This document shows positions 26,949 to 37,985 of a stretch of 64,000 bases of DNA, piece by piece. The notes beneath the pieces are model-generated. The model saw only the letters and a list, made by a program, of their open reading frames with translations, was not told the origin of the DNA and made no database searches. A program made the position numbers and the translations under genes. The stretch comes from Kushneria marisflavi (lineage in GTDB: Bacteria; Pseudomonadota; Gammaproteobacteria; Pseudomonadales; Halomonadaceae), in the NCBI RefSeq assembly GCF_002157205.1, contig NZ_CP021358.1, positions 620,001 to 684,000 on the forward strand. Direction: 5' to 3'. The stretch's first letter is position 1. Each line of letters begins with the position of its first letter.

Positions 26949-28450
26949 GGCTGCTCCCCCAGTACGGCGTCGATATAGGCCTGTGGATCAAGAAGCTGCG
27001 CCGCCGAGGCTTCTGCCACATCATAAAGAAGCTGACCGTTGAGCCCGATGAACACCGTACATGCAGCCAGTCCCACCACCGGTAACAGCATCAGCCAGAG
27101 ATGACGCTGGGACAGCGGCGACACTCTTGCAGAAGGTGCATCCTCAGGTGATTTTTTCCAGAACACCTCAGCCCAGATCTTGGTCATCGAATAGAGTGTC
27201 AAAAGCCCTACCAGCAGAGCGATCACCGTGATGCCGATGTGGCCGGCCTCGATACTGGCGCGAATCAGGACAAACTTGGCGAAAAATCCGGACAATGGGG
27301 GAACGCCGGCCAACGACAGCGCCGGAATCAGAAAGAGCACGCCCAACAGCGGCCAAGCCTTGTAGACCCCACCCAGCTGCTTGAGGTCATGCGTGCCCTT
27401 CAATCGGTACACCACTCCGCTGATCAGGAACAGGTTGGTCTTCACGATGATGTGGTGAAGGATATAAAACACCCCACCGATCAGCGCCAGCGGTGTAAAA
27501 AGCGCCAGTCCCATGAGCATGTAGCCGATCTGACTGACAATATGAAAGGAGAGGATGCGCCGAAACTCGAACTGGGCCGCAGCGCCCAGTACGCCGGTCA
27601 GCATGGTCAGCCCCGCGCCCCACAGTAAAATCTCGTGGGTGTAGCCCACCGACTGATTAAAGATCAGCGTGAAGACACGAAACAGGGCGTAGACCCCCAC
27701 CTTGGTCAAAAGACCGGCAAACAGGGCGGATACCGCCACCGGCGGGGTGTGATAGGCCGCCGGCAGCCAGAAAAACAGCGGAAAGGCCGCCGCCTTGATG
27801 CCAAACGAGATCATGAACATCACTGCCACGACATCGATAAGCGTATTGTCCTCGACCAGCGCGACGCGACGCGCGATATCCGCCATGTTGAGCGTGCCCA
27901 GCAGGCCATAAAGCAGCCCGACCGCGCTGAGGAAAATCACCGATGACAACAGATTCAGAGTGACGTACTTGATGGCCCCTTCCATCTGCGCGCGCTCGCC
28001 GCCCAGAATCAATAGCGCAAAGGACGCCAGCAGCATCACTTCAAACCAGACATATAGATTGAAGATATCACCGGTCAAAAAGGCGCCCGCCACCCCGGCC
28101 AGCAGAAGGTGCATGAGCGGATAGTAGCCAAAGGTTTCATGGCCTCGCCCGATGGTCGGCAGTGAATACACCGCGACGGCAAAGCCGATAATACCGGTCA
28201 GCACCACCATGATGGCGCTCAGAAGATCTGCCACCAGCGTGATACCAAAGGGCGCAGCCCAGCCACCGGCATTCATGACCACATATCCCTGTGACTGAAC
28301 ACTGGCAAAGAGCCAGATGCTGGTCGCCAACAGCGCAGCCGTCCCGGCGATGCCGATCAGCCGCTGCATCATGCGCGAGCGCCAGAACGCCATCGACAGC
28401 GCTCCTGCTGCCAAAGGGATCAGTATGGGGAGAGCGACTTCAGGATTCAC
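26945..28450 (-). CDS. mrpD: Na+/H+ antiporter subunit MrpD (operon 1)
   Basis: A 501-residue, about 14-helix homologue of the complex I NuoM/N subunits that forms one of the proton-translocating modules. The conserved [20 protein letters not shown] at about 215-234 holds the key lysine, and [19 protein letters not shown] follows. Conserved [14 protein letters not shown] (about 305) and [14 protein letters not shown] (about 380) are present. 4-base overlaps join it to mrpC and mrpE. Confidence 0.95.
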   Translation of the reverse strand: MNPEVALPILIPLAAGALSMAFWRSRMMQRLIGIAGTAALLATSIWLFASVQSQGYVVMNAGGWAAPFGITLVADLLSAIMVVLTGIIGFAVAVYSLPTIGRGHETFGYYPLMHLLLAGVAGAFLTGDIFNLYVWFEVMLLASFALLILGGERAQMEGAIKYVTLNLLSSVIFLSAVGLLYGLLGTLNMADIARRVALVEDNTLIDVVAVMFMISFGIKAAAFPLFFWLPAAYHTPPVAVSALFAGLLTKVGVYALFRVFTLIFNQSVGYTHEILLWGAGLTMLTGVLGAAAQFEFRRILSFHIVSQIGYMLMGLALFTPLALIGGVFYILHHIIVKTNLFLISGVVYRLKGTHDLKQLGGVYKAWPLLGVLFLIPALSLAGVPPLSGFFAKFVLIRASIEAGHIGITVIALLVGLLTLYSMTKIWAEVFWKKSPEDAPSARVSPLSQRHLWLMLLPVVGLAACTVFIGLNGQLLYDVAEASAAQLLDPQAYIDAVLGEQP

Positions 28451-28794
28451 GTGTCGGTATCCTTCATCTGGTCCATATCGTCGACGCCGACGATCTGGTA
28501 GGCACGTCGAATCAGCACTACGGCAAATGACAAAACGCCAAAGGCAATCACGATGGCGGTCAGAACCAGTGCCTGCGGAAGCGGATCAGCAATGACATCC
28601 CCCAGCGGGTCGCCGTTCATGGGAATCAGGGGTGGGGCATCGCGTGTCATGCCGGCCGTGGCGAAAATCAGCAGGTTGGCCGCGTTGGAAATCAGGATCA
28701 GCCCGATCACCAGCTTGACGATGGATCGTCTTAGCATCATGTAGATGGCCGTGGCGTAAATCACGCCGATGACGACTGCCATTATGGGTTCCAT
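28447..28794 (-). CDS. mrpC: Na+/H+ antiporter subunit MrpC (operon 1)
   Basis: A three-helix NuoK-like subunit of 115 residues. Helix 2 has [18 protein letters not shown] at about 27-44, and the loop before helix 3 has the family [17 protein letters not shown] at about 73-89. It overlaps mrpD by 4 bases and follows mrpB after 30 bases. Confidence 0.95.
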   Translation of the reverse strand: MEPIMAVVIGVIYATAIYMMLRRSIVKLVIGLILISNAANLLIFATAGMTRDAPPLIPMNGDPLGDVIADPLPQALVLTAIVIAFGVLSFAVVLIRRAYQIVGVDDMDQMKDTDT

Positions 28795-28824
28795 ACAATG
28801 CCCTCCGCGAATGGTACGCGCACA

Positions 28825-29250
28825 TCATGCTTCATCCTTGTCGACCTCCGTCAGGGTGATCACGGCCGTCAATACCGATCCCAGCACCACCAGATAAACG
28901 CCGATATCAAAGATCAGGGGTGTAGAAAGCTTGATACCGAGCCCGGGAATCTCCCACCACTGCGCGGTCAAAAACGCTTCACCCTGCCACCAGGCCGGAA
29001 AGGCAGAGCCGATTCCCAGCAATAATCCAAAACCGATGCAGTCGCGCGGGTCGACTCGCAGCAGACGACGGGTGGCCTGTGGGCCGTTGACAAACTGATG
29101 CAGCGCAAAGGCGCCGGCCACGACAAGGCCTGCGATAAAGCCGCCGCCGGGCTCATCGTGGCCGCGCAGCAACAAAAAGAGTGAGAACAGAATCTGTAGC
29201 GGCACCAGCGTCTGGGCGGCGACCGAGAGAATCAGCGTGCCTGCTTTCAT
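28825..29250 (-). CDS. mrpB: Na+/H+ antiporter subunit MrpB (operon 1)
   Basis: A four-helix subunit of 141 residues with the hallmark [20 protein letters not shown] at about 27-46. As a separate gene it marks this operon as the seven-subunit architecture, in contrast to the fused AB gene of the neighbouring operon. Its start overlaps the end of mrpA by 4 bases. Confidence 0.95.
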   Translation of the reverse strand: MKAGTLILSVAAQTLVPLQILFSLFLLLRGHDEPGGGFIAGLVVAGAFALHQFVNGPQATRRLLRVDPRDCIGFGLLLGIGSAFPAWWQGEAFLTAQWWEIPGLGIKLSTPLIFDIGVYLVVLGSVLTAVITLTEVDKDEA

Positions 29251-31547
29251 GGCGTTTTCCTCTCTTTTGCCTGCAGTCTCAGCATGGCCAGCACACCAAT
29301 GGCTGCCAGAGACAGTACAAAGATTTCACCCAGCGTATCGAGCGCGCGGAAATCGACCAGAATCACGTTAACGATGTTATGACCGTGACCCAGCGGTACG
29401 CTGTTTTCGATCATGTATTCCGAGATGGAGGTAAACAGATCCTGGGCAAGCACGGTCAGCATCAGAAGGGTCATGAGCCCCCCCGTGAGTACGGCTACCA
29501 GCATGTCGCGCACCCGCTCCATGGGCGTCGACAGGCTCGAAAACTTCGGCATCCGAAACAGCACCAGAATGAGCAGAATGACCGTCAGGGTTTCGATCAG
29601 GAGTTGGGTAATAGCCAGGTCCGGCGCGCTGAACAGCAAAAAGATCAGCGCGATGCCAAATCCCATCACGCCCGCCGCGGCCACGGCCGCCAGACGCGAA
29701 CGCATCATGCAGGCCACAATGGCACTGGCCGCCGTGACCATTGCAACAACCACTTCCTGCAAGCGCACATCAAGTGCCAGATCAAATACCGGACCATGAC
29801 GCACCAGCAGCGTATAGCCTGTCAGCCCCGTAAAGCTGAGCAGAGTCAGGATCAGATAGTTGCGCATGTAGCCACTCTGAAGCAGGCGCGTCTGCCACTC
29901 GACCACACGGACCAGCAGATCCATAAGCTTCCAGTATCCAGCCTCAGGACCGCGATCCAGCACCGGACTGAACCGATGGATAACGCCTCTCACACCCGAC
30001 CAGCGCCAGCAAATCATCAGTCCGACACCCAGGCTGATCAGCGACATCATCAGCGCCGTATTGATGCCGTGCCAGAGATACAAATCCGACACCACTTCGG
30101 TGCCCATGACCGCCGTAGCGGCCGCATTCAAAAGACCGTCGCCCGCAAGCCATGGCATGATCCCCAGCACCAGCGACAGACCTGCCAGCACGCAGGGCCC
30201 GGCAAGCATGGAAAGCGGGGCCTCATGCGGCGTTTTCGGGGTGGTCTTGAGCGTTCCAAAAAAGGGTCGCAGAGAGACGATGGCCGCTGCGGCAACCACC
30301 AGCATCGAGGCCAGCAGGCTCATGCCAATCAGGAAGCCGGTGAAACGGGGCGCATCCAGCACGGCTTCAAACATCAGCTCCTTGGCAACAAACCCGAACA
30401 GCGGAATCACGCCTCCCAGTGACAGGGCAGCCACGAGAGCACACAGCGCCGTCACCGGCATGGCCCGGCGTAGCCCACCCATCTCATCGATATCCTTGGT
30501 GCCCGTCTCATGGTCGAGCGCCCCTGCCACCATGAACAGTGCCCCCTTGTAAAGCGAATGCGCGGTCAGAAAAGTGACAAAGGCAATCATGGCCGCCTCG
30601 CCACCGATGCCCAGCAGCATGGTCAGCGTGCCAAGCGCCATGACCGTGGAATAGGCCAGCACCTTCTTGATGCCCGTATAACGAATGGCCAGAAAGGCCC
30701 CCACGACCATGGTGATCGCTCCCACGACACAGAGAATGGTCATCCATGCTTCGGTGCCCCCCAGCCCGGGCTGGAGACGTGCCATCAGATAGATCCCGGC
30801 CTTGACCATGGTCGCCGAGTGTAGATAAGCCGACACCGGCGTCGGCGCGGCCATGGCATTGGGCAGCCAGAAATGGAACGGAAACTGGGCCGACTTGGTG
30901 AATGCCCCCCCCAACAGACACAGCAGCATGGGTAGATAAAGGGCGTGCTCACGAAGCGCCTCCCCGCTGCCCAGCAGCGTCTGAAGCGACCAGCTGCCCC
31001 CTGCCACGTTGAGAAGAATCAGTCCGCTCATGAGCGCGAGGCCGCCGGTAAAGGTCACCAGCAACCCCTGAAGTGCCGACTTACGGGCGGCAGCATCCTC
31101 GTGGTTGAACCCGATCAACATATAGGAGGTGATGCTGGTCAACTCCCAGAAGACAAACAGGGTCATCAGACCGTCCGCCATGACGACGCCAAGCATGGAA
31201 GACATGAAGGACAGAATCAGCACATAAAAGCGGGCAAGCTGAGGATGGCCATGGAGATAGCCACTGGCATAGAGAATGATCAGCGTGCCGATACCGCTGA
31301 TCAAAAGACCAAACAGCAGTGACAGACCATCCAGCCAGAAACTTAAGCTCAGTCCAAGGCTCGGCGCCCAGGCCTGTTCGAAATAGATTCCACCCGATTG
31401 CAGTACCTGCGGTGCCAGCGAGACAAGCCAGAAAGCAACACCTGCAGGATAAAGGGCCAGCAATGCACCGGTGCGGCTGCCACAGCAGCGGGATAAAAGA
31501 GGCACAAGGATAGCCAGCGCAAATCCGGACAACACGGCAATCTGCAT
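29247..31547 (-). CDS. mrpA: Na+/H+ antiporter subunit MrpA (operon 1)
   Basis: MrpA is the largest subunit, related to NuoL, and forms an ion-translocating module. The 766-residue product starts at 31547 behind AAGGAGAG; upstream in-frame codons lack a ribosome site. Core signatures are [18 protein letters not shown] at about 143 and [20 protein letters not shown] at about 217, followed by [12 protein letters not shown]. The C-terminal extension carries the DUF4040 segment [20 protein letters not shown] at about 639 and ends in the [20 protein letters not shown] region. It is the first gene of the minus-strand operon. Confidence 0.95.
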   Translation of the reverse strand: MQIAVLSGFALAILVPLLSRCCGSRTGALLALYPAGVAFWLVSLAPQVLQSGGIYFEQAWAPSLGLSLSFWLDGLSLLFGLLISGIGTLIILYASGYLHGHPQLARFYVLILSFMSSMLGVVMADGLMTLFVFWELTSITSYMLIGFNHEDAAARKSALQGLLVTFTGGLALMSGLILLNVAGGSWSLQTLLGSGEALREHALYLPMLLCLLGGAFTKSAQFPFHFWLPNAMAAPTPVSAYLHSATMVKAGIYLMARLQPGLGGTEAWMTILCVVGAITMVVGAFLAIRYTGIKKVLAYSTVMALGTLTMLLGIGGEAAMIAFVTFLTAHSLYKGALFMVAGALDHETGTKDIDEMGGLRRAMPVTALCALVAALSLGGVIPLFGFVAKELMFEAVLDAPRFTGFLIGMSLLASMLVVAAAAIVSLRPFFGTLKTTPKTPHEAPLSMLAGPCVLAGLSLVLGIMPWLAGDGLLNAAATAVMGTEVVSDLYLWHGINTALMMSLISLGVGLMICWRWSGVRGVIHRFSPVLDRGPEAGYWKLMDLLVRVVEWQTRLLQSGYMRNYLILTLLSFTGLTGYTLLVRHGPVFDLALDVRLQEVVVAMVTAASAIVACMMRSRLAAVAAAGVMGFGIALIFLLFSAPDLAITQLLIETLTVILLILVLFRMPKFSSLSTPMERVRDMLVAVLTGGLMTLLMLTVLAQDLFTSISEYMIENSVPLGHGHNIVNVILVDFRALDTLGEIFVLSLAAIGVLAMLRLQAKERKTP

Positions 31548-32094
31548 GATGTGCTCTCTCCTTGTCTTACCCGAGGGGACGATATGTCCATCCTGCACGG
31601 CATCATGGATGCCACTCATATCCTTGCCTGTTTATGGAAGAAGGCAGCAAATCGGGTCTGGTATGCTATGGTAGAGTCGCATTACAGCGGGAATGGCCTG
31701 CCCTTTTCAATCATTTAACCTTAAGATTCGGGCTTGACAGCGAAAAGGCGGCCGAGGCGTCACGGAAGGTATTGCCAGCACGTCATCTGCAAGGGAGAAT
31801 CGCCTAACTGCTTGATGTCATTGCCCGGCGCAACATTTCGCAAGGGACTAATAACAAGGGCCGGCCCCATAACGGGAGACGGCTTCCCGCCCATGGTGGG
31901 TTTCTGTTCGATATCTCTGACCGGCCCTGCAAGAAATCACTGACGCATACTGCACTGCGGGATTTGCTCGCTGTGTCGTCTATTCATGATGTCCGTCGTC
32001 CGTCCTGCTTCGGCCCTGAATCGGGGCCCATTGGTCATCGTGGCATGTCGAATAGTCCGTACACTGGAAGCCATTCATCAGGAAACAAGCATTC
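31548..32094. other. Shared upstream region of two divergent mrp operons
   Basis: About 550 bp separate the two head-to-head Mrp operons. Short open frames here have no ribosome site or recognisable product. A TGGTATGCT extended -10-like sequence (about 31658-31666) reads to the right. If used, it would give the plus-strand operon a leader of roughly 400 nt, which contains the hairpin array listed separately. No regulator gene lies here. Confidence 0.5.
31857..31928 (+). ncRNA. Candidate structured RNA in the leader of mrp operon 2
   Basis: An 8-bp closing stem AGGGCCGG (31857-31864) with CCGGCCCT (31921-31928) encloses two hairpins: CGGGA/TCCCG (31873-31877 with 31885-31889) and CCCA/TGGG (31890-31893 with 31897-31900). 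This gives a multi-branch junction about 165 bases before the mrpA2 start. The first arm can also fold as a local GGGCCGGCCC palindrome, so two states are possible. It does not match a riboswitch class that I can recall with confidence. Confidence 0.35.
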
Positions 32095-34887
32095 ATGACC
32101 CTGCCCTGGATCCCTCTGCTGACCTTTCTGGGCGTTTTCGTGCCCGCGCTTGCCATACGTGGCGGCAGAACCGTCTGCGCGCTGGCCACGGCCATCGCAC
32201 CCGCCATCGCACTCGGCCTGGTCCTTTATTTCTATCTGGGGCATGACGGTGAAGAGGTCATGCGCACCTCAATGCAATGGCTTCCAGCACTGGGTCTTGA
32301 GCTGGCCTTTCGTCTGGATGGCCTGTCGCTGCTTTTTTTGCTGCTGATCATTGGTATCGGTCTTTTGATCATTCTCTATACCCGCTACTACCTGTCCGAG
32401 CAGGACTCGATGTCGCGGTTTTATGCCTTCCTGATCCTGTTCATGACCTCCATGGTCGGCATTGTCATGTCGGACAACCTGCTACTGCTGTGGGGGTTCT
32501 GGGAGCTGACCAGCATCTCTTCCTTTTTGCTGATCAGTTTCTGGTCTCATGAGACGACAGCGCGCAAGGGCGCGCGCATGGCGATGACGATCACCGGCGC
32601 CGGTGGCCTGGCGCTGTTGGCCGGCATCATGCTGATTGGCAAGGTCGTTGGCACCTACAGCATCGAAACGGTGCTGGAGAGCCATGATCTGATCACGTCC
32701 AGCCCGCTTTATCCGGCCATCCTCGTGCTGGTGCTGTTGGGCGCGTTTACCAAGTCAGCGCAGTTCCCGTTCCATTTCTGGCTGCCTCATGCCATGGCTG
32801 CCCCGACGCCGGTGTCGGCCTATCTGCACTCGGCGACCATGGTCAAAGCGGGCATCTTTTTAATGCTGCGCCTGCATCCGGCGCTGTCAGGTACGGAACT
32901 CTGGACGGTGATTGTGACGCTGACCGGCCTGGTCACGCTGGTATACGGCGCCTGGTTTGCCTTTTTAAAAACCGACCTCAAGGGCATTCTGGCCTTTTCC
33001 ACCATCAGTCATCTGGGCCTGATCACCTCACTGCTTGGACTTGGTAACTCACTGGCACTGGTGGCAGCTCTGTTCCATATCATCAATCACGCCCTGTTCA
33101 AGGCGTCGCTGTTCATGGCAGCAGGCATCATCGATCATGAAACCGGCACCCGCGATGTCCGAAAGCTGGGCGGTCTTTACAAACTGATGCCGATCACCAC
33201 GGCACTCACCTGTATTGCCACGATCTCGATGGCCGGCATTCCACCGCTCAATGGCTTCATTTCCAAGGAAATGTTCTTTACCGAAGCGCTGTCCTCACAG
33301 CAATTCGGCGGTCTGGCATGGATTGTTCCGCTGCTGGCCGGCCTTGGTGGTCTGTTCTCGGTGGCCTACTCCCTTCGTCTGGCCTATGCCACCTTTTTCC
33401 GACGCCCGCGCCAGGAGCCGCCCAAAACGCCTCACGAGCCCCCCTGGCTCATGCGATTTCCGGTCGAGCTGCTGGTGGCGCTGTGTATTGTCATCGGGCT
33501 GATGCCAACCCTGCCGCAATCCCCGATACTCGAGGATGCCGCCCGCGCGACAGTCTCGGGGGAAATGCCGGAGTTTCATCTTTCGCTCTGGCATGGCGTC
33601 AATGCTGCCCTGTTGTTGAGCATGGCGGTCATTGCCGGGGGCATCGTGCTGCACCTGCTTCATCGCCACATGATGCGGTTCAACCGCCAGTTCCGCCCGC
33701 AGGATGCCCGCTACATCTTTGAGGCCTTTGTTCAGCGTCTGGTAGGGCTGTGTCAGCGTTTGATCGACCGACTCGAAAACGGTTCGCTGCAGCGCTACAT
33801 GTTCCTGTTGATGGCCGTTTCCGTGCTTGCCATGGCGCTGGGGCTGGCAGATCTCGACATGCTGACCGGCAACCTTGCCCAACAGACACTGGACCCGATC
33901 GTGGCGCTGGGCGCCGGACTTTTGATCATGGGCGGCGTATTGACGGCCGCTCTGCATCGCTATCGTTTGATTTCGCTCTTGATGCTCTCCGTGGTGGGTC
34001 TGGTGGTCTCACTGACCTTTGCGCGATTCTCGGCGCCCGACCTGGCTCTGACGCAGCTGTCCGTCGAAGTCGTGACCATGATTCTTCTGATGCTGGCGCT
34101 TTTCTTCCTGCCGCAGAAAACCCCCAAGGAGTCCGCCGGTGCCCGCGTGGTGCGTGACGTTTTGATCGCTATCGGGTTTGGTGGTGCCGTGGCCAGCCTC
34201 AACTTTGCTGTCCTGACGCGCGATCTCGATAGTATTTCTCGGTTTTTTATCGATCACAGCGTGCCTGGCGGCGGCGGACATAACGTGGTCAACGTCATCC
34301 TGGTTGACTTCCGTGGCTTCGATACGCTGGGTGAAATTACGGTACTGGCCATCGCCGGGCTGGCAATCTTCAAGCTGCTGAACCGGCTTCGTCTGTTCAT
34401 GCCGGCGACCGACATGGAGGGCCGTCTGTGGTCTGATGATCGCCACCCCACGCTTTTGATGGTGGTCTCCCAGACCCTGCTGCCACTGGCGCTGCTGGTG
34501 TCGTTTTTCATCTTCCTGCGCGGTCACAACCAGCCCGGCGGCGGTTTCATCGCCGGTCTGATCACGGCCGTGGCCCTGATTCTTTTGTACATGTCGCGCG
34601 GTGTCGAATGGGCACAGCAGCGACTGGACTTCCAGTTCCAGCCCATCGCCATTGCCGGCGTTGCCCTTTCGACCTTTACCGGGCTTTGCAGCTGGCTATT
34701 CGGGTATCCATTCCTGACCTCGACCTTCGATCATTTCCATCTCCCTCTGATCGGTGATATCGAACTGGCCAGTGCCCTGATCTTTGATGGTGGTATCTAT
34801 CTGGCGGTCGTTGGCGCCACGCTGATGATTCTGGCCAATCTGGGCAAGCTCACCACTGCACATCGACCCAACAAGGACATCCCCTGA
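32095..34887 (+). CDS. mrpA: Fused Na+/H+ antiporter subunit MrpA-MrpB (operon 2, PhaAB type)
   Basis: A 930-residue fusion in which the NuoL-like MrpA part ([20 protein letters not shown] at about 219 and a DUF4040 segment [20 protein letters not shown] at about 645) continues into a complete MrpB domain near 780-915, with [20 protein letters not shown] at about 808. This architecture is typical of the six-gene Mrp/Pha operons of proteobacteria such as Sinorhizobium phaA. AGGAAA lies nine bases before the ATG. Its stop overlaps the mrpC start (TGATG). It is only about half identical by eye to the MrpA of operon 1, so it is a distinct lineage and not a recent copy. Confidence 0.95.
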   Translation: MTLPWIPLLTFLGVFVPALAIRGGRTVCALATAIAPAIALGLVLYFYLGHDGEEVMRTSMQWLPALGLELAFRLDGLSLLFLLLIIGIGLLIILYTRYYLSEQDSMSRFYAFLILFMTSMVGIVMSDNLLLLWGFWELTSISSFLLISFWSHETTARKGARMAMTITGAGGLALLAGIMLIGKVVGTYSIETVLESHDLITSSPLYPAILVLVLLGAFTKSAQFPFHFWLPHAMAAPTPVSAYLHSATMVKAGIFLMLRLHPALSGTELWTVIVTLTGLVTLVYGAWFAFLKTDLKGILAFSTISHLGLITSLLGLGNSLALVAALFHIINHALFKASLFMAAGIIDHETGTRDVRKLGGLYKLMPITTALTCIATISMAGIPPLNGFISKEMFFTEALSSQQFGGLAWIVPLLAGLGGLFSVAYSLRLAYATFFRRPRQEPPKTPHEPPWLMRFPVELLVALCIVIGLMPTLPQSPILEDAARATVSGEMPEFHLSLWHGVNAALLLSMAVIAGGIVLHLLHRHMMRFNRQFRPQDARYIFEAFVQRLVGLCQRLIDRLENGSLQRYMFLLMAVSVLAMALGLADLDMLTGNLAQQTLDPIVALGAGLLIMGGVLTAALHRYRLISLLMLSVVGLVVSLTFARFSAPDLALTQLSVEVVTMILLMLALFFLPQKTPKESAGARVVRDVLIAIGFGGAVASLNFAVLTRDLDSISRFFIDHSVPGGGGHNVVNVILVDFRGFDTLGEITVLAIAGLAIFKLLNRLRLFMPATDMEGRLWSDDRHPTLLMVVSQTLLPLALLVSFFIFLRGHNQPGGGFIAGLITAVALILLYMSRGVEWAQQRLDFQFQPIAIAGVALSTFTGLCSWLFGYPFLTSTFDHFHLPLIGDIELASALIFDGGIYLAVVGATLMILANLGKLTTAHRPNKDIP

Positions 34888-35240
34888 TGGAAGCGCTCTA
34901 TGCCATCACTACCGGTATCCTGACCGCCAGCGGCGTCTATCTGACCCTGCGCGGGCGAACCTTCCCGGTAGTCGTCGGGCTGACGCTGCTCTCTTATGCC
35001 GTCAACCTGTTTTTGTTTTCCATGGGCGGGCTAACCACGCATGGTGCGGCTCTGGTGGGTACCAGCGAGCATTATGCTGACCCTCTCCCTCAGGCACTAG
35101 TGCTGACCGCTATTGTGATCGGTTTTGCCATGACAGCCTTTGCCATCATTCTGGCGATGCGCTCCAGAGGCGATCTGGGCAGCGATAGTGTCGACGGCAA
35201 CCGTACCGATCGTGAAGACCCAAGGGAGAACAAGGCGTGA
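34887..35240 (+). CDS. mrpC: Na+/H+ antiporter subunit MrpC (operon 2)
   Basis: A 117-residue NuoK-like subunit with three helices and the family [20 protein letters not shown] at about 70-89. The start shares one base with the mrpAB stop, and the 3' end overlaps mrpD by 4 bases. The C-terminal 25 residues are acidic. Confidence 0.95.
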   Translation: MEALYAITTGILTASGVYLTLRGRTFPVVVGLTLLSYAVNLFLFSMGGLTTHGAALVGTSEHYADPLPQALVLTAIVIGFAMTAFAIILAMRSRGDLGSDSVDGNRTDREDPRENKA

Positions 35241-36763
35241 TGCAGCATCTGCCCATCTTCCCGGTTCTGCTGCCCCTGGTGGTGGCCATTATTCTGCTGC
35301 GAAAGCGTGAAGGGGTTGACCCGGTCAGACGCACCATCTCGATTACGGCCACGGCCTTGCTGGTCGCCGTTGCCTTCTGGCTGGTCAGCCAGGTCGCCGG
35401 CGGTGAGACGCTGGTCTATCGACTTGGTAACTGGCAGGCTCCCTATGGCATCGTTCTGGTGGCCGATCGGCTGTCAGCCATGATGGTGTTGCTGACCTCG
35501 CTGCTGGCGCTGGGCAGTGTCATTCATGCCAGTGGCGGTGAGGACAATCAGGGGTCCAACTTTCACGGGCTCTTTCACCTGCAGCTTATGGGAATCAACG
35601 GCGCCTTTCTGACCGGTGACCTCTTTAACCTGTTCGTCTTTTTTGAAGTGCTGTTGCTGGCGTCCTATGCGCTTTTGATGCATGGCGGCGGCAAGGCACG
35701 CGTGCAGTCGGGGCTGCACTATGTGGTGTTGAACTTGGCCGGCTCATCGCTTTTTCTCATTGCCCTGGGCGTGTTGTACGGCAGTATTGGTACGCTCAAC
35801 ATGGCCGATATGGCCGAGCGCGTCAGCCAGCTGCCGGCTGACCGACAGGGACTGGTTCGTGCCGGCGCCCTGCTGCTGCTGGTGGTCTTCGGGCTCAAGG
35901 CCGCCATCCTGCCGCTCTATTTCTGGTTACCACGCGCCTACAGCTCGGCACCAGCCCCCATTGCGGCGCTGTTCTCGATCATGACCAAGGTCGGCATCTA
36001 TGCCATCCTGCGTGTATTTACCCTGATCTTTGGCGAACAGGCCGGCGGCCTTTCACTGCTGGCGCAACCCTGGCTTTGGTGGGGCGGGCTGGCAACGCTG
36101 GGTCTGGCAACTCTGGCCGTACTGTCGGCACGCGACCTGCGCATGCAGATTTCCTATTTCATGCTGATTTCGATCGGCACGCTGCTGTGCGGACTGGGCA
36201 TGGAGGGAACAGCGTCGCGTGGGGCAATGCTGTTTTACATGCTACATACCACGCTGATCAATGGTGGACTTTTCCTGTTGGCGGACATGATTGCCGACCA
36301 GCGCGGCAAGGTCGGTACCCGGATCGTGCGCAGCAGAAAATTCAGGTACGCCACCCTGCTCAGCGCCCTTTATATGCTTGGTGCCGTGAGCTCCGCCGGC
36401 CTTCCCCCACTGTCAGGGGCGCTGGCCAAGGCATGGCTGATGTCAACCGCCACTTTGTCCGAGGGGCTCTGGCTGTGGCCGCTGCTGCTGCTGTCCGGTC
36501 TTGCCGGCGTGGTGGCGGCCTCACGCGCCGGCTCCACCATCTTCTGGCGCAATAGCAACGGTGACCCGGTCGGCGAACCCCTTTCCCGCAGCAAACTGAC
36601 AGGAACGGTGATGCTTTTGGCCTGGGCACCAATACTGGTGATGCTGGCAGGCCCCATCGGTGGCTACACCACTGCCACGGCCGAACAGCTCGCCGATACC
36701 GTGCAATATCGCAGTGCCGTGCTGGGCCATGTCGCGTCAGGAGAGTCTGTCGATGCTGATTAA
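35237..36763 (+). CDS. mrpD: Na+/H+ antiporter subunit MrpD (operon 2)
   Basis: A 508-residue NuoN/M-like membrane subunit with about 14 helices. The conserved FGLKAAILPLYFWLPRAYSS at about 218-237 is followed by APIAALFSIMTKVGIYAILR; SAGLPPLSGALAKAW lies at about 384. It is clearly diverged from MrpD of operon 1. The start overlaps mrpC by 4 bases. Confidence 0.95.
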   Translation: MMQHLPIFPVLLPLVVAIILLRKREGVDPVRRTISITATALLVAVAFWLVSQVAGGETLVYRLGNWQAPYGIVLVADRLSAMMVLLTSLLALGSVIHASGGEDNQGSNFHGLFHLQLMGINGAFLTGDLFNLFVFFEVLLLASYALLMHGGGKARVQSGLHYVVLNLAGSSLFLIALGVLYGSIGTLNMADMAERVSQLPADRQGLVRAGALLLLVVFGLKAAILPLYFWLPRAYSSAPAPIAALFSIMTKVGIYAILRVFTLIFGEQAGGLSLLAQPWLWWGGLATLGLATLAVLSARDLRMQISYFMLISIGTLLCGLGMEGTASRGAMLFYMLHTTLINGGLFLLADMIADQRGKVGTRIVRSRKFRYATLLSALYMLGAVSSAGLPPLSGALAKAWLMSTATLSEGLWLWPLLLLSGLAGVVAASRAGSTIFWRNSNGDPVGEPLSRSKLTGTVMLLAWAPILVMLAGPIGGYTTATAEQLADTVQYRSAVLGHVASGESVDAD

Positions 36764-37244
36764 ACGCTGTCTTCCCAGACCCATCCTTTCGCTGATTCTG
36801 ACCCTGGTCTGGATCATGCTGTCAGATACCATCACCTACGGTTCCGTGATCATGGGCGTCATTCTGGGCGTTGCCATTCCGCTGATGACCCAGCGCTTCT
36901 GGGATGCTCAGCCAGTGGTCAAAAAGCCCATGCTGTTGCTGAGATATACCCTGCGCGTCATGCTGGACATCCTGATCGCCAATCTTCAGGTCGCCTGGCT
37001 GATTGGCCGCCCATGGCGTCGTCCGCGCCCGGCCTTTATCGAATATCCGTTAACGCTCAAGCGCGACTTCAGCATCACCCTGCTGGCCAGCACCATTAGC
37101 CTGACCCCGGGTACCATTTCGGCCAATCTGAGACTTGATGGCCGAAGCCTGCTGATTCATGTGCTGGATACCGATGATGAACAGGGCATCATCGACGAGA
37201 TTTATAACCGCTACGAGCGGCCGCTCATGGAGATTTACGAATGA
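36753..37244 (+). CDS. mrpE: Na+/H+ antiporter subunit MrpE (operon 2)
   Basis: A 163-residue subunit beginning at the ATG at 36753, which has CAGGAGAG nine bases ahead and overlaps the end of mrpD by 11 bases. An earlier in-frame ATG would put 31 residues from inside mrpD onto the protein and is not likely. The conserved ASTISLTPGTISANL is at about 111, and LLRYTLRVMLDILIANLQVA at about 61. Confidence 0.93.
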   Translation: MLIKRCLPRPILSLILTLVWIMLSDTITYGSVIMGVILGVAIPLMTQRFWDAQPVVKKPMLLLRYTLRVMLDILIANLQVAWLIGRPWRRPRPAFIEYPLTLKRDFSITLLASTISLTPGTISANLRLDGRSLLIHVLDTDDEQGIIDEIYNRYERPLMEIYE

Positions 37245-37510
37245 TCGGTATTGCGCTGTGGATCAGCTTTTTTCTGGTCGCCATGGCCATCGTGCTCAAC
37301 GCCTATCGGCTACTGGTCGGCCCTTCTCTGGCCGATCGGCTGATCGCACTGGACACCATGTACGTCAACAGCATCGCCCTGATCATTTTGTATACGATCT
37401 GGCTCAGCAGTCGGGTCTATTTCGAGGGCGCCCTGCTGATTGCCATGCTGGGATTTATCAGCACCGTGGCCGTGTGCAAGTATCTGTTGCGCGGCGACAT
37501 CATCGAATAG
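37241..37510 (+). CDS. mrpF: Na+/H+ antiporter subunit MrpF (operon 2)
   Basis: An 89-residue three-helix subunit with RLLVGPSLADRLIALDTMYV at about 24-43 and a final helix LIAMLGFISTVAVCKYLLRG. The start overlaps mrpE by 4 bases. Confidence 0.94.
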   Translation: MIGIALWISFFLVAMAIVLNAYRLLVGPSLADRLIALDTMYVNSIALIILYTIWLSSRVYFEGALLIAMLGFISTVAVCKYLLRGDIIE

Positions 37511-37519
37511 GAGATCACC

Positions 37520-37951
37520 ATGGCATGGCTGGACAAGGCATGGGTTGATACGGCGCTCGAAGCGCTGACGGCCTTTTTTCTGATCGCCGGCGCGCTGATC
37601 ACCTTTATCAGCTCCTTCGGGATGGTGCACCTGCGTGATTTCTATCTGCGCATGCATGGGCCGGCCAAAGCCACGACACTGGGCGTCGGGCTGATTCTGG
37701 TCGCCTGCATGTTTTATTTCCTGCTGATTGATCGCACCTTTCATATCCAGCTGCTGCTGGTCACCATTTTCCTGTTGATCACGGCGCCCATCAGCGCGCA
37801 CCTGCTGGCCAAGGTGGCACTGCACCAAAAGCTTCCCAGTGATGCCTCGACCACCGGTGCCCCCAGCGAGCTTCGCGAAGAGGATGTCGGACAGGAACCG
37901 GACACACCGCATCCGGAAGACCCCGGCAGCGGTCAGCGCCACAGCCCGTGA
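37520..37951 (+). CDS. mrpG: Na+/H+ antiporter subunit MrpG (operon 2)
   Basis: A 143-residue subunit with the family GMVHLRDFYLRMHGPAKATT at about 34-53 and three helices. The last 40 residues are hydrophilic with many Glu, Pro and Ser. GGAG lies seven bases before the start. Last gene of the plus-strand operon; it converges on hemH. Confidence 0.94.
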   Translation: MAWLDKAWVDTALEALTAFFLIAGALITFISSFGMVHLRDFYLRMHGPAKATTLGVGLILVACMFYFLLIDRTFHIQLLLVTIFLLITAPISAHLLAKVALHQKLPSDASTTGAPSELREEDVGQEPDTPHPEDPGSGQRHSP

Positions 37952-37985
37952 GGCGCTGACCTGTCGTACGCTGAACGTCAGCGCC
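37952..37985. terminator. Hairpin between convergent mrp operon 2 and hemH
   Basis: A perfect 9-bp stem GGCGCTGAC/GTCAGCGCC with a 16-nt loop begins right after the mrpG stop and overlaps the last codons of hemH. There is no T tract on either side, so it may stabilise the 3' ends more than terminate. Confidence 0.4.

Noticed and set aside
29181..30422. 413-residue plus-strand frame opposite mrpA
   Set aside because: Low-complexity His/Gln/Arg-rich product with no family features; it is a shadow of the certain mrpA gene.
31680..31900. Resemblance of the mrp leader to the yybP-ykoY manganese riboswitch
   Set aside because: A GGGAGAA segment and a TCATTGC segment are faintly similar, but the paired elements of that class are not in place.
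31562..31943. Short open frames between the mrp operons
   Set aside because: No ribosome sites, composition unlike genes, and they overlap each other and the structured leader.
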